From Cytidiella melzeri (Eukaryota > Basidiomycota > Agaricomycetes > Polyporales > Irpicaceae), in assembly GCA_022592445.1 (NCBI GenBank), contig JABYQR010000023.1:178778-242777 (forward strand): DNA of 64,000 bases. Reading direction: 5' to 3'. The notes under the pieces were generated by a model. That model was not told the DNA's origin. It saw only the letters and a list, made by a program, of their open reading frames with translations, and did not search any database. Both the position numbers and the translations under genes were made by a program. Positions 54,027 to 64,000 of this stretch are shown in pieces. Within the stretch, counting starts at the first letter, position 1; every line of letters begins with the position of its first letter.

Positions 54027-55691
54027 AAAAGCTGGTTCGTCAAACGCATGTAGCTGCTGATACCTCTAGGTCAGCGTGGTTCGCGCTATGACGGGATTCG
54101 CTGCGTTCCTGTGAAACGAGGCCTCTTTCGCCGTATCTTCCTGTCTGCCCTTCGCACCCTAGCTTCTTTCGCTTAGCATCTCAGGTGAGTATACGCAAAG
54201 TCTGACTTACTTTTCGCCTAGAGGAGTTTCAGTGCTTCAAAGTCGCCCCAATGGTAGGGTCACTTCGAAATGCCTTGCTTGCTTGCTTCGCATCGGACAC
54301 GAAGAGGAACTTTCCCGTGGACGGTGCTCTTAGCCTTACCTCAAGGCAAAGATGCACTCTCACAACTCAAACGTCGAGACCGTCAAGGAGGCTTGTCATA
54401 CTCCTACATACAACAACGCCCTCCTCTATTGAGCAGAGGATCCAGCGGGCTTGGCGCAATGCTCTATGCAATATCCCCATACAGGCAGCGCAAGTACCCG
54501 CTGTATGCGCCGTCACAAACAACTCTATGACAGCGAGGGAGACGAGATGACCGCCTCTTCTGGCCCCTGGGTCCTGTCTCGTCGACTGCGGCTCCCAGGT
54601 TAGCATCTTCGCCAGGCAATCTTTCAGCACGTCAGCATAGCAGCCTATGCAAAGCTCTACTTCAACTTTCAATGCGCAGCTCATCAATTCATGCACCAGG
54701 GCAAACAGAATGGCACGAGTGACGCACCGGTTACTACCTACTCCCCTACAGAGCAATATAGCCTCTCGTTCACCACGAGGGAGTAAGCTGAGGAAGGTGA
54801 TTGTCTTTGCCTCTTCCGTACGTTCTACTCAGAGAGAGCTTTAGATATCGCTGAGGACGTCGCATCAGGCCAACTGCAGCGACGAGCGCGTCACCGTCGG
54901 CACGGTCGATGTCCTTACGCTCGAAGCCCGCAACTTGAAGAGTAGAGCCTGGTCCTGCAACAAAATTAATATTCCTCAGGTTCCTATCGCATCCCAGGAG
55001 AATGAAACTTGACGAACTTTACATGCAAAGCGACGTTTGGACCTGTTGCACGGGCAAGGTTCCGGAATTCTTCTTTCGCGCCTTGGTTGACTGCTGGCAG
55101 CGGTGCAAAAGTCAAGACCCTGTTTTCGCGCTATTTGTGATGTTTTTGTATAGTGAGGTTGAAGCTCGAATCCCTAGATGACTTGGAAGTGGGGAAATGG
55201 CGTTTCAACGGACTCCCGAGTTGCTGAGGCCAGATGGGCGCTTATCGCTTCAAAGCTTGCCTCCCGTCACCCACGAATCCGACGCGACGTACTCACACGT
55301 ACTTTATCTCTCGAGTTCCTTCCCCAACGAGACCTCTGATTTCTATGTTGTGTTTCCCTACGCTACGGACCGATAAAGCATGAGGATTTGAGGGCTGAGC
55401 GGTGTACGGCGGCTGTTGAGTGAGAAAAGTCCGTTCAATGTTGTAGTGGCCATTCGTTGTTAACTGCTACGACTCGGAAGTAGCTAGAGAGGTGCGTCCT
55501 ATATCACCGAACCGACTTCCGCCAGCAATCCCCAATCATTGTCGATCCTCATCGTACGCATACGTTATCTGCAGGCCGTCATGTTTCAGACATTTACAGA
55601 CACTCTATGGTCTACACTATTATGCATCCACATCCAGACACCGCTTCAATAAGTCTCTTAACCGAACCCCGCTACCATTCGCGATGCCCGC
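54027..55691. other. Intergenic, no convincing gene
   Basis: Open frames of up to about 130 codons on both strands, none with recognisable motifs or phased introns. Possible degenerate sequence. Confidence 0.4.
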
Positions 55692-57432
55692 TCAAACCTC
55701 TGGCTTCATATCTCTCAACTCCGTCAACTCGTACTGTGTCAATTCCCCCCTGCTCTCGTCCTCTTCAACGATAGACCTCGAGAAAGCCATGGCAGGCCAC
55801 CGTTGTGAGCCTGATGAAGGGCTTGACGGCGATGCTGCAATGGCATAGCTCGAGTGTGGGGGATGTGGTCGACTACTGGCAATATCTAGTCCAACCGTGG
55901 AGGGAGGGAGGTATGATGACGCGGAGATCATACCACGGACATTGAGACAGAGTCTGCTGCCCATAACACAAGACAGAGCTACCGCGTAGGAGATAGCCGA
56001 CTCGGTGGCGATGACGTTGTTTTGAAGGAAAAGGATGGTGTTGGTGAGGTACACTGCGAAGAGTCTGTGAAAGAAGCGTCAATAGCGAATCACACTCCCA
56101 GGGATACGCCCTTACACTAGAAAGTAGAGTATAGAGTCTCTGATGAGGACCATGACCAGTTCTCGCCCGTTCTCCATCCGTGTGAATGCCATCCTGGCTC
56201 GCTTGTGCTCTCGCATACGCTCGACAGCACGAATCACAACGAGTGCGCATAAGAAACTTTCCGAGACCATGATTGGGATCCAAAAGGCGTAGAAGAAGGA
56301 GACCGAGTCGAGGTTGGTGACAGTGCACATTGATACCGAGATATTCGGCAAGTGTATGGGAATGGATATGACTAGCAAGGATGCAGAGGCCCGACTGTGA
56401 GTATTACAAATCGCGGCGAAGGATTCAGAGATGGAGTGAGGCACGTACCGTTCAACTTCGACAACCCGACTGCCATAATCGATGTGCTTGTAACAAGGGC
56501 CACTGCGAATGTACACGCCATGAACGCAAGAACCCTGCGATTCAGATTATACAAGGCGAGTAGGCGGAGCTGAAGAATAACTGAATATCTATCGTTAGCA
56601 CAAACGGTTTGTGGAAGAGCTGCGCGACATACGTTCTCCAAGCATGAACGCCAGTATTCCGGTTGCTCCTTGCCATTTAAACCAATGTAGACCTGCGGAG
56701 AGTGTGTCAGATTGAAGCTCAGCATTCAAGCCTTGAAGGAGTGACATACATCTGGACGATACGTGGTCAATCATTTGAAGGCAGTCAAACGATAGACCAC
56801 TATGAGCAGTTTGAGGACTTACAGCTAAGTGTTGTTTTTAATGGTGAGCCTCGTCGAGGAGCATATAACACTCACTGTAGAAGTGACACCGGGACCGAAT
56901 AATACTACATTCAAGCCATCAGGGCTAACTTCTGCAGAGAATCATGACATCGCTTTACCATAGTTGTTGAAGCTGCAAGACGTTCATGAGTGCAAGGGGT
57001 ATTATACGAAAGAATGTCATTCGCAACTCACATCACCACAAAGAGCGTGTAGTAGCGATTCTGCGCCACAGAGATGTCAGCCAGCGAGAACAAATAGTCA
57101 CGCCGGTTTCAACACATACGAGGAGGAATAGGAATTTGCCAAATGACCACTTTGCTTTCTGGATGATCGCAGCGAGTATTGTTAGTATCCACCGCAAGAG
57201 AGTCGCCGGCGAGCATACCCAGATGAGGTTTATCTATGTGCCACTTCCGATGTCAAAGGTGTACCCGCCACGCAACATCTGGTGTACTTACCTCCGAATC
57301 CAGAGTGATTGCTTCTCAAACGACGTTCCATTAGACTTTGTGACTTCATTGTGCAGGGGCGTACAAACCATGGTCGTAAATAATGATCATGCTCGCAATC
57401 ACTAATGAACTTGTGAATAAAATGCGCGAACT
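55692..57432 (-). CDS. DUF6533-domain membrane protein
   Basis: A multi-exon minus-strand gene. In order: SLVIASMIIIYDH, spliced to ITLDSE, then QKAKWSFGKFLFLL, spliced to NRYYTLFVV. This is the DUF6533 pattern (a Tyr-Asp, T-L-D-x-E, W-S-F-x-K-x-L-F-L-x-N-R-Y series). Further hydrophobic segments follow: ILQLRLLALYNLNRRVLAFM, FFYAFWIPIMVSESFLCAL and LVMVLIRDSILYFLV. The cytosolic Ser/Pro-rich tail ends in ELTQYELTELRDMKPEV. Basidiomycetes have large DUF6533 families of about seven membrane spans with unknown, perhaps receptor-like, roles. The first exon and ATG are not resolved; the candidate at 57661 does not join in phase. Confidence 0.72.
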
Positions 57433-57987
57433 GTGAGAAAATACAAATGTACTTACGCTCAGAGTACCGTACTCTTTGTAAGCCCTGCAAGGTATTTTGC
57501 AGCTCAAGAAACACTTCCATGGGTCCGCTAGCGAAGGTGAGTAGGGCTAAGGTGAAGGGAGGGGGGTATCCGGTGAAGACGGACAAACGAAAATCCACCT
57601 CGAACTGCGCCAGCCATAAGAACTGGCTAGGTTGTGATGCATTTCTGACAGTGCTTTCCATAAAGCAATAAAGCCCCTGATATGATGAACTGTCAGTGAC
57701 GGCGGAAGAACGAGATAGCCAGCCTGTGTGTGACTGACTGATTGCCTTCCGGAAAACGGTGGGTTGAGGCGTACTCGGCGATAGAATGCGTTATGTAGGA
57801 AGAAGCGGCCACGAACACCGCCCGCGTCGTACACGGGATGCCATCTACTCAGGGCTTGGAAACTCTGAGCAGAGTGTGTCGTTCGGTGCGCTCAACATGC
57901 TGGAACCGCAAGCTCCAACTGCCGAGACACTCACGACGAGTTCCTCACTTTGACAGGCTGTCCTCGGCGGCCGAAGACTGCTGAAGG

Positions 57988-59042
57988 ATGATAGCAGTCC
58001 GGCGTGCGTCGAAGGAATGTACTGGACAACGGAATGGCAAGCTGGCCAACCTGCATGGGAACTGTTCTAGAACTGGAGACTCAATGAGGCTGTACCATAC
58101 AGTGTTATACAATGCGGACGTCTGCATGTGTAAGGCTTTGCACGGTTTCAAGTACCTGAACGACCATTCGTGGAAGCTGAGCGAAACAAGATTGTTGTCT
58201 ATGCATGCTAGTCTCGTCCTCGAGGCAGTGGCATCAGCCATGCATCGCCTGGATCAAACCGCTCAAGAATTCTCCGAGGTCGCAAGTTAGTATTCGCCGC
58301 GCCAGTTGTAGCTGCACTGTAACTTCAATCGACAGAAAAGAGCAAAGTAAGATCGGACCTGGGACGACTGTGGAAAGAGTATGAAGGACTGGTGCATTGA
58401 AGGCCAGGAGAGGGACAATCCACAGACGCAGGTGGCCGCCCTCATTTCGAAGCGCCGCTCAAACTTCGTAGCCGACTGGCGCCACAATTATTCCAACTGC
58501 CTTATCCAAACTGTGCGGACTCTCTCTCTTCAGCTTACCAAAGCCTTTTACGCTCAGCAGATAACGGTGAAGATATCAGATATACAGGTGCGCTGGTAGC
58601 ACACCATCCCTCAATCCAAATAAACGGACCTGACTTGGTACGTCCTTCGCGTGCAGGTTGAACTGTAGCCCTACAAAATTCTGATACAGGGCGACAACGG
58701 GATGAAAGCTGCTGAATTCATGGACAAGAGCTGGGAGCGAGTGCTTCTGAGATACGCCGCATGGCCTTCTGTGACAACCCTCGTACCCGTCACGGTCTTG
58801 ACTCCTCCTCGAACAGTCTTGAAAATTCACGTCCAGAAACGTACTCAAGAGACATTTCCATTTTGTGTAGCGTCTCATCAATTGAAAGCGCATTTGAGGA
58901 CATGTTCTCGAAGGCCCGAGGCTTGTTTGGGGACGTTCTCTATCTGAAGCATCGTCGAAACACAATGGCTCTAGCAGAGATATTGTTAGCGATCTTATGG
59001 TACTACTTGACACGGAGAAGTGAAGGTGCGAATACGGACTGA
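57988..59042 (+). CDS. Hypothetical helical protein with C-ter membrane segment
   Basis: Not recognised. A helical first exon (ALHGFKYLNDHSWKL ... AMHRLDQTAQEFSEVA) can be joined by an intron at 58285 to KKSKVRSDLGRLWKEYEGL, and by a short 39-nt intron to TQVAALISKRRSNF. A later frame has SIESAFEDMFSKARGLFGDV and a hydrophobic MALAEILLAILWYYLT close to a stop at 59042. The joins between 58590 and 58780 are not resolved, so this may be one gene, two, or none. Confidence 0.3.
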
Positions 59043-59494
59043 GCACTGTTCTCCCACTTGCCCACTTTTTTGGACATGTCCAGATTCCAAGCGATTGTAT
59101 CACGCGAAGGTCATGACCGGTCATGCTCGACCGTTCGCTACACCTACTCCTCTCGATTTACTGTCAAACTTACACACCTCTGATATCGGAAACCCCCTGT
59201 GCTCAGGTCGAGCGCATCCTCCAGCCAGAAAATTCAATGACATGTCTATATTTCCCGTACCCAAACTCGACGCGCCGTGCCTTCGGTCAGTGACATTTCG
59301 AAACTGGCTTCCTTTCTGGGACTCGCGTATCTTATTCAACCTCACATCCCTATCTGGCGTCACACTCCCTCATACCCTGTCTTACACTGAGGAACGCCGG
59401 AAGGTTTCCATATTGAGCGTCCTGAGGAAGAACCCGTCTACCCCACGTAGCCGTCGTCCAAATAATCATTCATGGTAACTCGAGCGACACTATC

Positions 59495-59833
59495 ATGGCG
59501 CGGCGCGTGCAGAGCTTCGGGAGCTCATTACTTCGTTTTCCGCAAGTCAACGGCTGGCCCGTATTCAGCGGCCTGGCTGTGCGTCTTGCAGCATCAGCAC
59601 CAGTCAGGCTTGCTCAGGAAAGCGGGCCTGGTAAGCGAAGCCTTCTTGTGAAAGTCATAGGAATTGTGGGAGTCGCGGGAGTTGTCAGGCTCACCAATTA
59701 CTTGTTGGGCATATTACCGCTGAGTAGCGTGTGCACTGCGGCCTGTGGTATGCTGGGTGCGCTGGACGGCGCAAACGCAACACTCCTGTTGTCAAAGACG
59801 AGGTTCGGACGGGAGCGCGAGATGGTGGTATGA
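59495..59833 (+). CDS. Small hypothetical membrane protein
   Basis: An intronless 112-codon frame with an ATG in fair context (tatcATGGC). A basic, amphipathic N-terminus (MARRVQSFGSSLLRF) could be a mitochondrial targeting signal. Two hydrophobic stretches follow (LLVKVIGIVGVAGVV and LLGILPLSSVCTAACGML). No family recognised. Could be chance. Confidence 0.3.
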   Translation: MARRVQSFGSSLLRFPQVNGWPVFSGLAVRLAASAPVRLAQESGPGKRSLLVKVIGIVGVAGVVRLTNYLLGILPLSSVCTAACGMLGALDGANATLLLSKTRFGREREMVV

Positions 59834-60314
59834 GGGTACGATTCAATAATGAATACAAATGTTGCACTCGCAATAAGTACCAAGTGACTCGATCGTTGAG
59901 TGCCCCTCTCTGTTTTCTGTCCCAATCCGGTACCCCAGCCGGGTCACATCCTTGACACCCCCCCTTGACCCGTGTCGCCATACTTCTTCGTAATGGTGGA
60001 ATTTGATGATTCTTAACATGGCGTCCAATTTGTCACTTGTACGGCTGCTGAATCCCAAGCACATTGAAGTGCACAGCTCATAACGAGCACTCCTTAGACC
60101 ATAGAGTGGCCAACCCTCATAGACCGTAAAGTGGCCAACCTGTTGTGTATGTGTACTCCTAGGAACGTGAAGTGGCCCACCCTGCAGTGCCTATGTGCAC
60201 TCCATAATGACAAGTTGAGAGGACGTAGTCACTTAGGCATGACACAGAGACGGGGCTCAACGTGACAAACAGGGACACGCTGTGGATGACGACAAAGAGG
60301 TGGTGGCAGGCGTG
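59834..60314. other. Flank of the LTR element with a short triplicated motif
   Basis: No gene. Around 60095-60185 three imperfect tandem copies of a unit containing rtGGCCAACC/rtGGCCCACC (gagtggccaacc, aaagtggccaacc, gaagtggcccacc) occur. Confidence 0.5.
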
Positions 60315-60996
60315 TGTAACAGTTAAGGTTACACTCACCAGATAAGTGTTAAACTTGAGGGGGAGATAGAGAGATAGAGAGTAGTAGGTGTGGTGAGCGA
60401 AGTACTGGAGAGTATGAAGTAGTCCTTGATCAACAGAGTGGATAAGACTGAGGGGATATGCCCTCAGGAGTGCCTCTATATATACATGAAGGGGAGGACC
60501 CCAGGTACTACCCTAAGACCCCTAATACCTACATGAGTAAGCGAAGTAATCTACCTTACTAAGCATGCCCTATGCCCTAGTGGTGCCACTTCAATAATCA
60601 ACCAATAGCAATTGTTCCCATGACCTGAACCCATGACCGAGCTCCAAGGCTAGACTTGTTCTAGCTTGTTCTAAGACAAGGCTAGACTTTTCCAGAAGGT
60701 TACAAGAACTATGACATCATCTAATGGAATGTTCTATACTATGACATCATAGTTCCAGCATGTTCCACAAGGTTCCAGAGAGTTCTATCATGTGATACAC
60801 AGATAAGGAAAGGAGCGCATCAGCGCATCAGAGACATCAGTGCATCAATTGATAGGCACTGAGAATAAGTGCCGGAATAAGCGCCTGATAAGCACTGGAT
60901 AAGCGCTGGATAAGCGCTTGACAAGCGCTTAAATATTCCCAATAATACCGTTGCCTGGTAAGGCAAGTCTTGTAGAAACATTGAAAATCTGTGACA
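60315..60996 (-). repeat. 3' LTR of a Ty3/gypsy element
   Basis: 682 bp bounded by TGTAACAG on the left and CTGTGACA on the right (inverted TGTMACAG ends on the element's minus strand). Immediately inside is the polypurine tract AAGAAGGGGGGG (minus strand, about 61012-60997). A TATATATA box at about 60476-60484 could be the LTR promoter. It also holds short internal repeats: ataagcgctgg variants near 60890-60935 and actatgacatcat twice near 60707-60752. The other LTR lies outside the window. Confidence 0.75.
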
Positions 60997-61012
60997 TTAC
61001 CCCCCCTTCTTG

Positions 61013-64000
61013 CTTTGAACTCTGTGCAAAGAGTTTTGAACGAACACCTTGGTCATTGAGTCCACTTTTTCACCATTGTCAAGAGGGTGCCTAAGCAGTT
61101 CCGAGTGACTCTAGCGGCTTCTACCGACGTCCCTGACGGGGTTATCACCTCATTGGCTGATGATAGTCTAGTCTGTACCCTCCTCGGTTGCGTCATTGGA
61201 TCGTGGATGATCCTTGGGGTATTGTTCGTAACTTTATACACAGTAGATCGTAGCTGAGCAAATAGCTCGGGGATGATCGTCGTAGAATTTCTTGATCACT
61301 TCTTGAGCGTGCGTGATGTTTTCTACAGGTTCCCACGTGTTGTTGTTCGGTCTGTAGCCTTTCCAGTGTATGTAATACTGAAGCTTTTTGGCACGACCTG
61401 TATGTCTTGACTTGAGAATCTTCTCAACTTCGTATTCTTCTTCTCCGTTGATGATATCTGGCGGAGGCATCTCCAGCTTTTGGCCTTCAGATTCAGGTTT
61501 GTTATACGGTACCAACTTGCTTGCATGGAATACAGGATGTATCCTTGGTGAACGTTCGGGCCATTCCAGTCTGAATGTGACCGGCGAGAGCTTTTCAGCA
61601 ATCCTGAATGGGCCGTAGTACTTGGCTGACAGCTTATGTCCAGATTTTTGGTAGTCTCTCAGATCTAGCATGACCTGATCGCCTTCGTTGAAGGGAACCT
61701 TCTGAACGTGCTTGTCATAGTACCACTTCATGCGTTCAGCTGCAAGTTGTAACACCGCTTTAGCATGCTCTTGAGCTTGCAAGCGGTTCCACATGATGTC
61801 ATTCATGTCAGACCTTTTCAGGTCCTTAGTGAGCGTTGGACCAGCTCTAGGGTGTCTGCCGTATTTGAGGTAGAAAGGCGAGTGCTTAGTTCCCTCGTGC
61901 GCTGCATTGTTGTATGCAAACTCAGCCGAGCTGAGCAGTCTAGCCCAGTCGTTGTGTAGTTGATCAACGTAACAACGCAGGTACTGTTCGAGCGTTTGAT
62001 TAACCTGTTCAGTTTGACCATCAGTCTGCGGATGATATGCGGTAGTCATTGTAGATTCTATCCCTAGCATTTTACACCATTCCTGGAATAAATCTGCTGC
62101 AAATTGTGGACCTCGGTTGGAAATGATTTGCAAAGGTAACCCGTGAAGGGTCCAGACTCTTTCATAGAGTAGAGCTACAAGATCTTTTGCCAAGAACTCG
62201 TTTACAATAGGGAAGAAGTGCGCCCTTTTAGTGAGGCGGTCTACGACTACGCAGATAGCATTGAAGCCATCAGACTCCAGTAACTGAGTAATCAAGTCGA
62301 CAGTCATGATATCCCATGGTTCGGCTGGAACCGGATTAGGTATGAGTGGTCCGTAAGGCTGTTGCGGATGAGTCTTCATCCGCTGACATGTGTCACAGCC
62401 TGTCACGTATTTCTTGACATCAGTGGTTAAACCTGGCCACCAGTAATTTCTCGAGATCAGTTCGTACGTTTTCCATCTGCCAGGATGTCCAGCGAAAGGT
62501 AGATCGTGATGCATCTGGATGATTTGGCATCTCAGATCTAATTTCTGATCTTTGGGGATGTAGACTTTTCCACGGTATAGGAGTAATCCGTTCTCAAAAT
62601 TCCATTCCTCTAGTGATTTCTTGAACTCCCTAGGACCAGAGTTAAGTAACTGCTGATAGTCCTTGGTAACTTTGGCGTTCATTAGCGCTTCCTTGACCTG
62701 TCTTAGTATTTCATCATCATTGATAGGCGAGTCATGAGAGTTTTCGATAGCAGAGATGGCAAAAAACTCGGGTTTAAGGAGAATTTTGTCCTCGTTATCG
62801 GCATTTACCCCCTCTTCATGATCTGACCTCCTGGACAGAGGATCTGCGGTAAGCATGGTCTTTCCGGGTTTGTGCCTGAGCACGAAATTAAACCGCGTGA
62901 GGTATAACGCCCATTGCGCTTGTCTCCGAGTCAGCTTCTGAGCATTCCTGAAATATGTCAGGTTTTGGTGATTCGACCATATTTCTACGGTAATTGGATG
63001 TCCCTCCAGATGTTGACGATACTCTTCCAGGGCGCGGATAATAGCCAACAACTCTTTATCGTATATCTCATAATTACGTTCATGGACGTTGAGTGATTTA
63101 GAGTAGAAGGCTACTGGATGCCACAGCTTGTCAGCTGGGTCCAGTTGTGATAGTACCGCTCCTGTAGCAAAGTCACTAGCATCTGTTTCCAGACGGAAAG
63201 GGTTTTCGTCATCTGGTATCCTCAGAATGGGTGCTGACGTAAAAGCCTGTTTCAGACTTTGGAAGGCCTGTTCCTGAGCATCTTTCCAGATCCAGGATTG
63301 GTCCTTCTTTGTAAGAATAGTGAGCGGTTTCGCATGTTTAGCAAAGTCCTTGATGAAACACCGATAAAAATTGGCGAAGCCTAAGAAGGCTTGGACTTGC
63401 TTAACCTTTTCAGGTCGCGGCCACTCAGTAACTCCGGTGAGTTTGGCTGGATCCATCTCGATATGTCCGTGAGAAATGATCATGCCTAGGTACTCAATGC
63501 GATCTTTTTCAAAAAAGCATTTTTCCGGTTTGGCAAATAGATCGTTCTCGCGTAGACGCTTGAGCACTTCCTGTGTGATGCGACGGTTTTCCTTCTTGTC
63601 TTCAGTGAAGATGAGGATGTCGTCGAGATACACCATGACATGTCCTTCTAAGATCAAATCACTCAGAATTTCATTCATCATGGCTTGGAACGTTGCAGGT
63701 GCGTTGCTGAAACCGAAGTACATCACCTTGGCTTCGAAAAGGCCACGGTGTGTGATGAACGCCGTCTTCCATTCGTCACCCTTTCGGATGCGAACATTAT
63801 TGTATCCCCATCTAAGATCAATCTTTGAGAAGACCTTAGCCTTGCTTAGCGAATTGATTAAATCGTTGATGCGAGGTATGGGGGTACCGGTTTTTCACCG
63901 TGATGTCGTTCAGTTTTGGTAGTCTTGCACAAGGCGCAACGAGCCATCTTTCTTCTTGACAAAAGAACACAGGTGCTGCCAATCGGACTTTTGATTTGCG
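61013..64000 (-). mobile_element. Ty3/gypsy chromovirus pol, partial and degenerate
   Basis: An 830-codon open frame (63726-61234) contains the end of reverse transcriptase (YLDD at the active site), RNase H (LETDASDFATGAVLSQ, IYDKELLAI), and integrase with an HHCC zinc-binding region (HHDLPFAGHPG ... CDTCQRMK). The DDE core begins MTVDLI and has TDGQTEQVNQTLEQYL. A C-terminal chromodomain (YEVEKILKSRHTG, YYIHWKGY, NTWEP) marks it as a chromovirus. Upstream of 63726 the RT sequence continues to the window edge but needs several frame changes, for example a 5-base G run at 63880-63884 where four would keep frame. The third RNase H carboxylate and the second integrase Asp are both Asn, so this copy is inactive. 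Gag and the 5' LTR are outside. Confidence 0.93.

Noticed and set aside
57230..57661. Long first exon for the DUF6533 gene starting at 57661
   Set aside because: Its splice to the following membrane segment is out of phase, so the start is left open.

Overview
The window looks like nuclear DNA of a mushroom-forming basidiomycete (Agaricomycetes). Genes are cut by many spliceosomal introns of about 50-60 bp. Diagnostic families include two hydrophobins, a PriA-like cysteine-rich secreted protein, DUF6533- and DUF6589-type proteins and a chromodomain Ty3/gypsy retroelement. The source is inferred from gene content and structure only.

Layout. 1-1.6 kb: a pogo/Fot1-like transposase running off the left edge. 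2.2 kb: tRNA-Asp with a 10-nt intron. 3.7-5.0 kb: PriA-like secreted protein. 5.6-6.7 kb: FAR-17a/AIG1-like membrane protein. 8.4-15.1 kb: two hydrophobin genes separated by about 5.3 kb without a convincing gene. 15.9-24.7 kb: a Kre9/Knh1-like cell-surface protein divergent from a 30-exon, 2,034-residue BEACH-WD40 protein. 25.1-25.8 kb: ribosomal protein uS11 (RPS14). 26.7-39.7 kb: two tandem, intact-looking Yor1-like ABCC transporters. 40.5-41.3 kb: a C2H2 zinc-finger gene. 42.2-43.8 kb: a 5'-truncated-looking FUSC/ArAE-type transporter.

44.2-52.8 kb: a decayed third copy of the ABC-transporter 3' end followed by a diverged zinc-finger copy, so the ABC + zinc-finger pair was duplicated. This third copy is split by a 6.68-kb insertion (44607-51284). 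The insertion has matching inverted ends of about 125-140 bp, a perfect 11-bp target duplication, and two convergent genes: a DUF6589 protein and a RecQ-family helicase. I regard it as the most interesting object here, a candidate DNA transposon in which DUF6589 may supply the transposase. Its termini carry subterminal hairpins whose stems differ in sequence but keep pairing, and end-like fragments of the same family lie upstream of the first ABC transporter. The RecQ gene has lost its DEAH box through a pair of compensating frameshifts, so this copy is probably aging.

53-64 kb: diverged direct repeats, a DUF6533 membrane protein, two weak hypothetical genes, then the 3' LTR and the integrase-chromodomain end of a degenerate gypsy element that leaves the window on the right.
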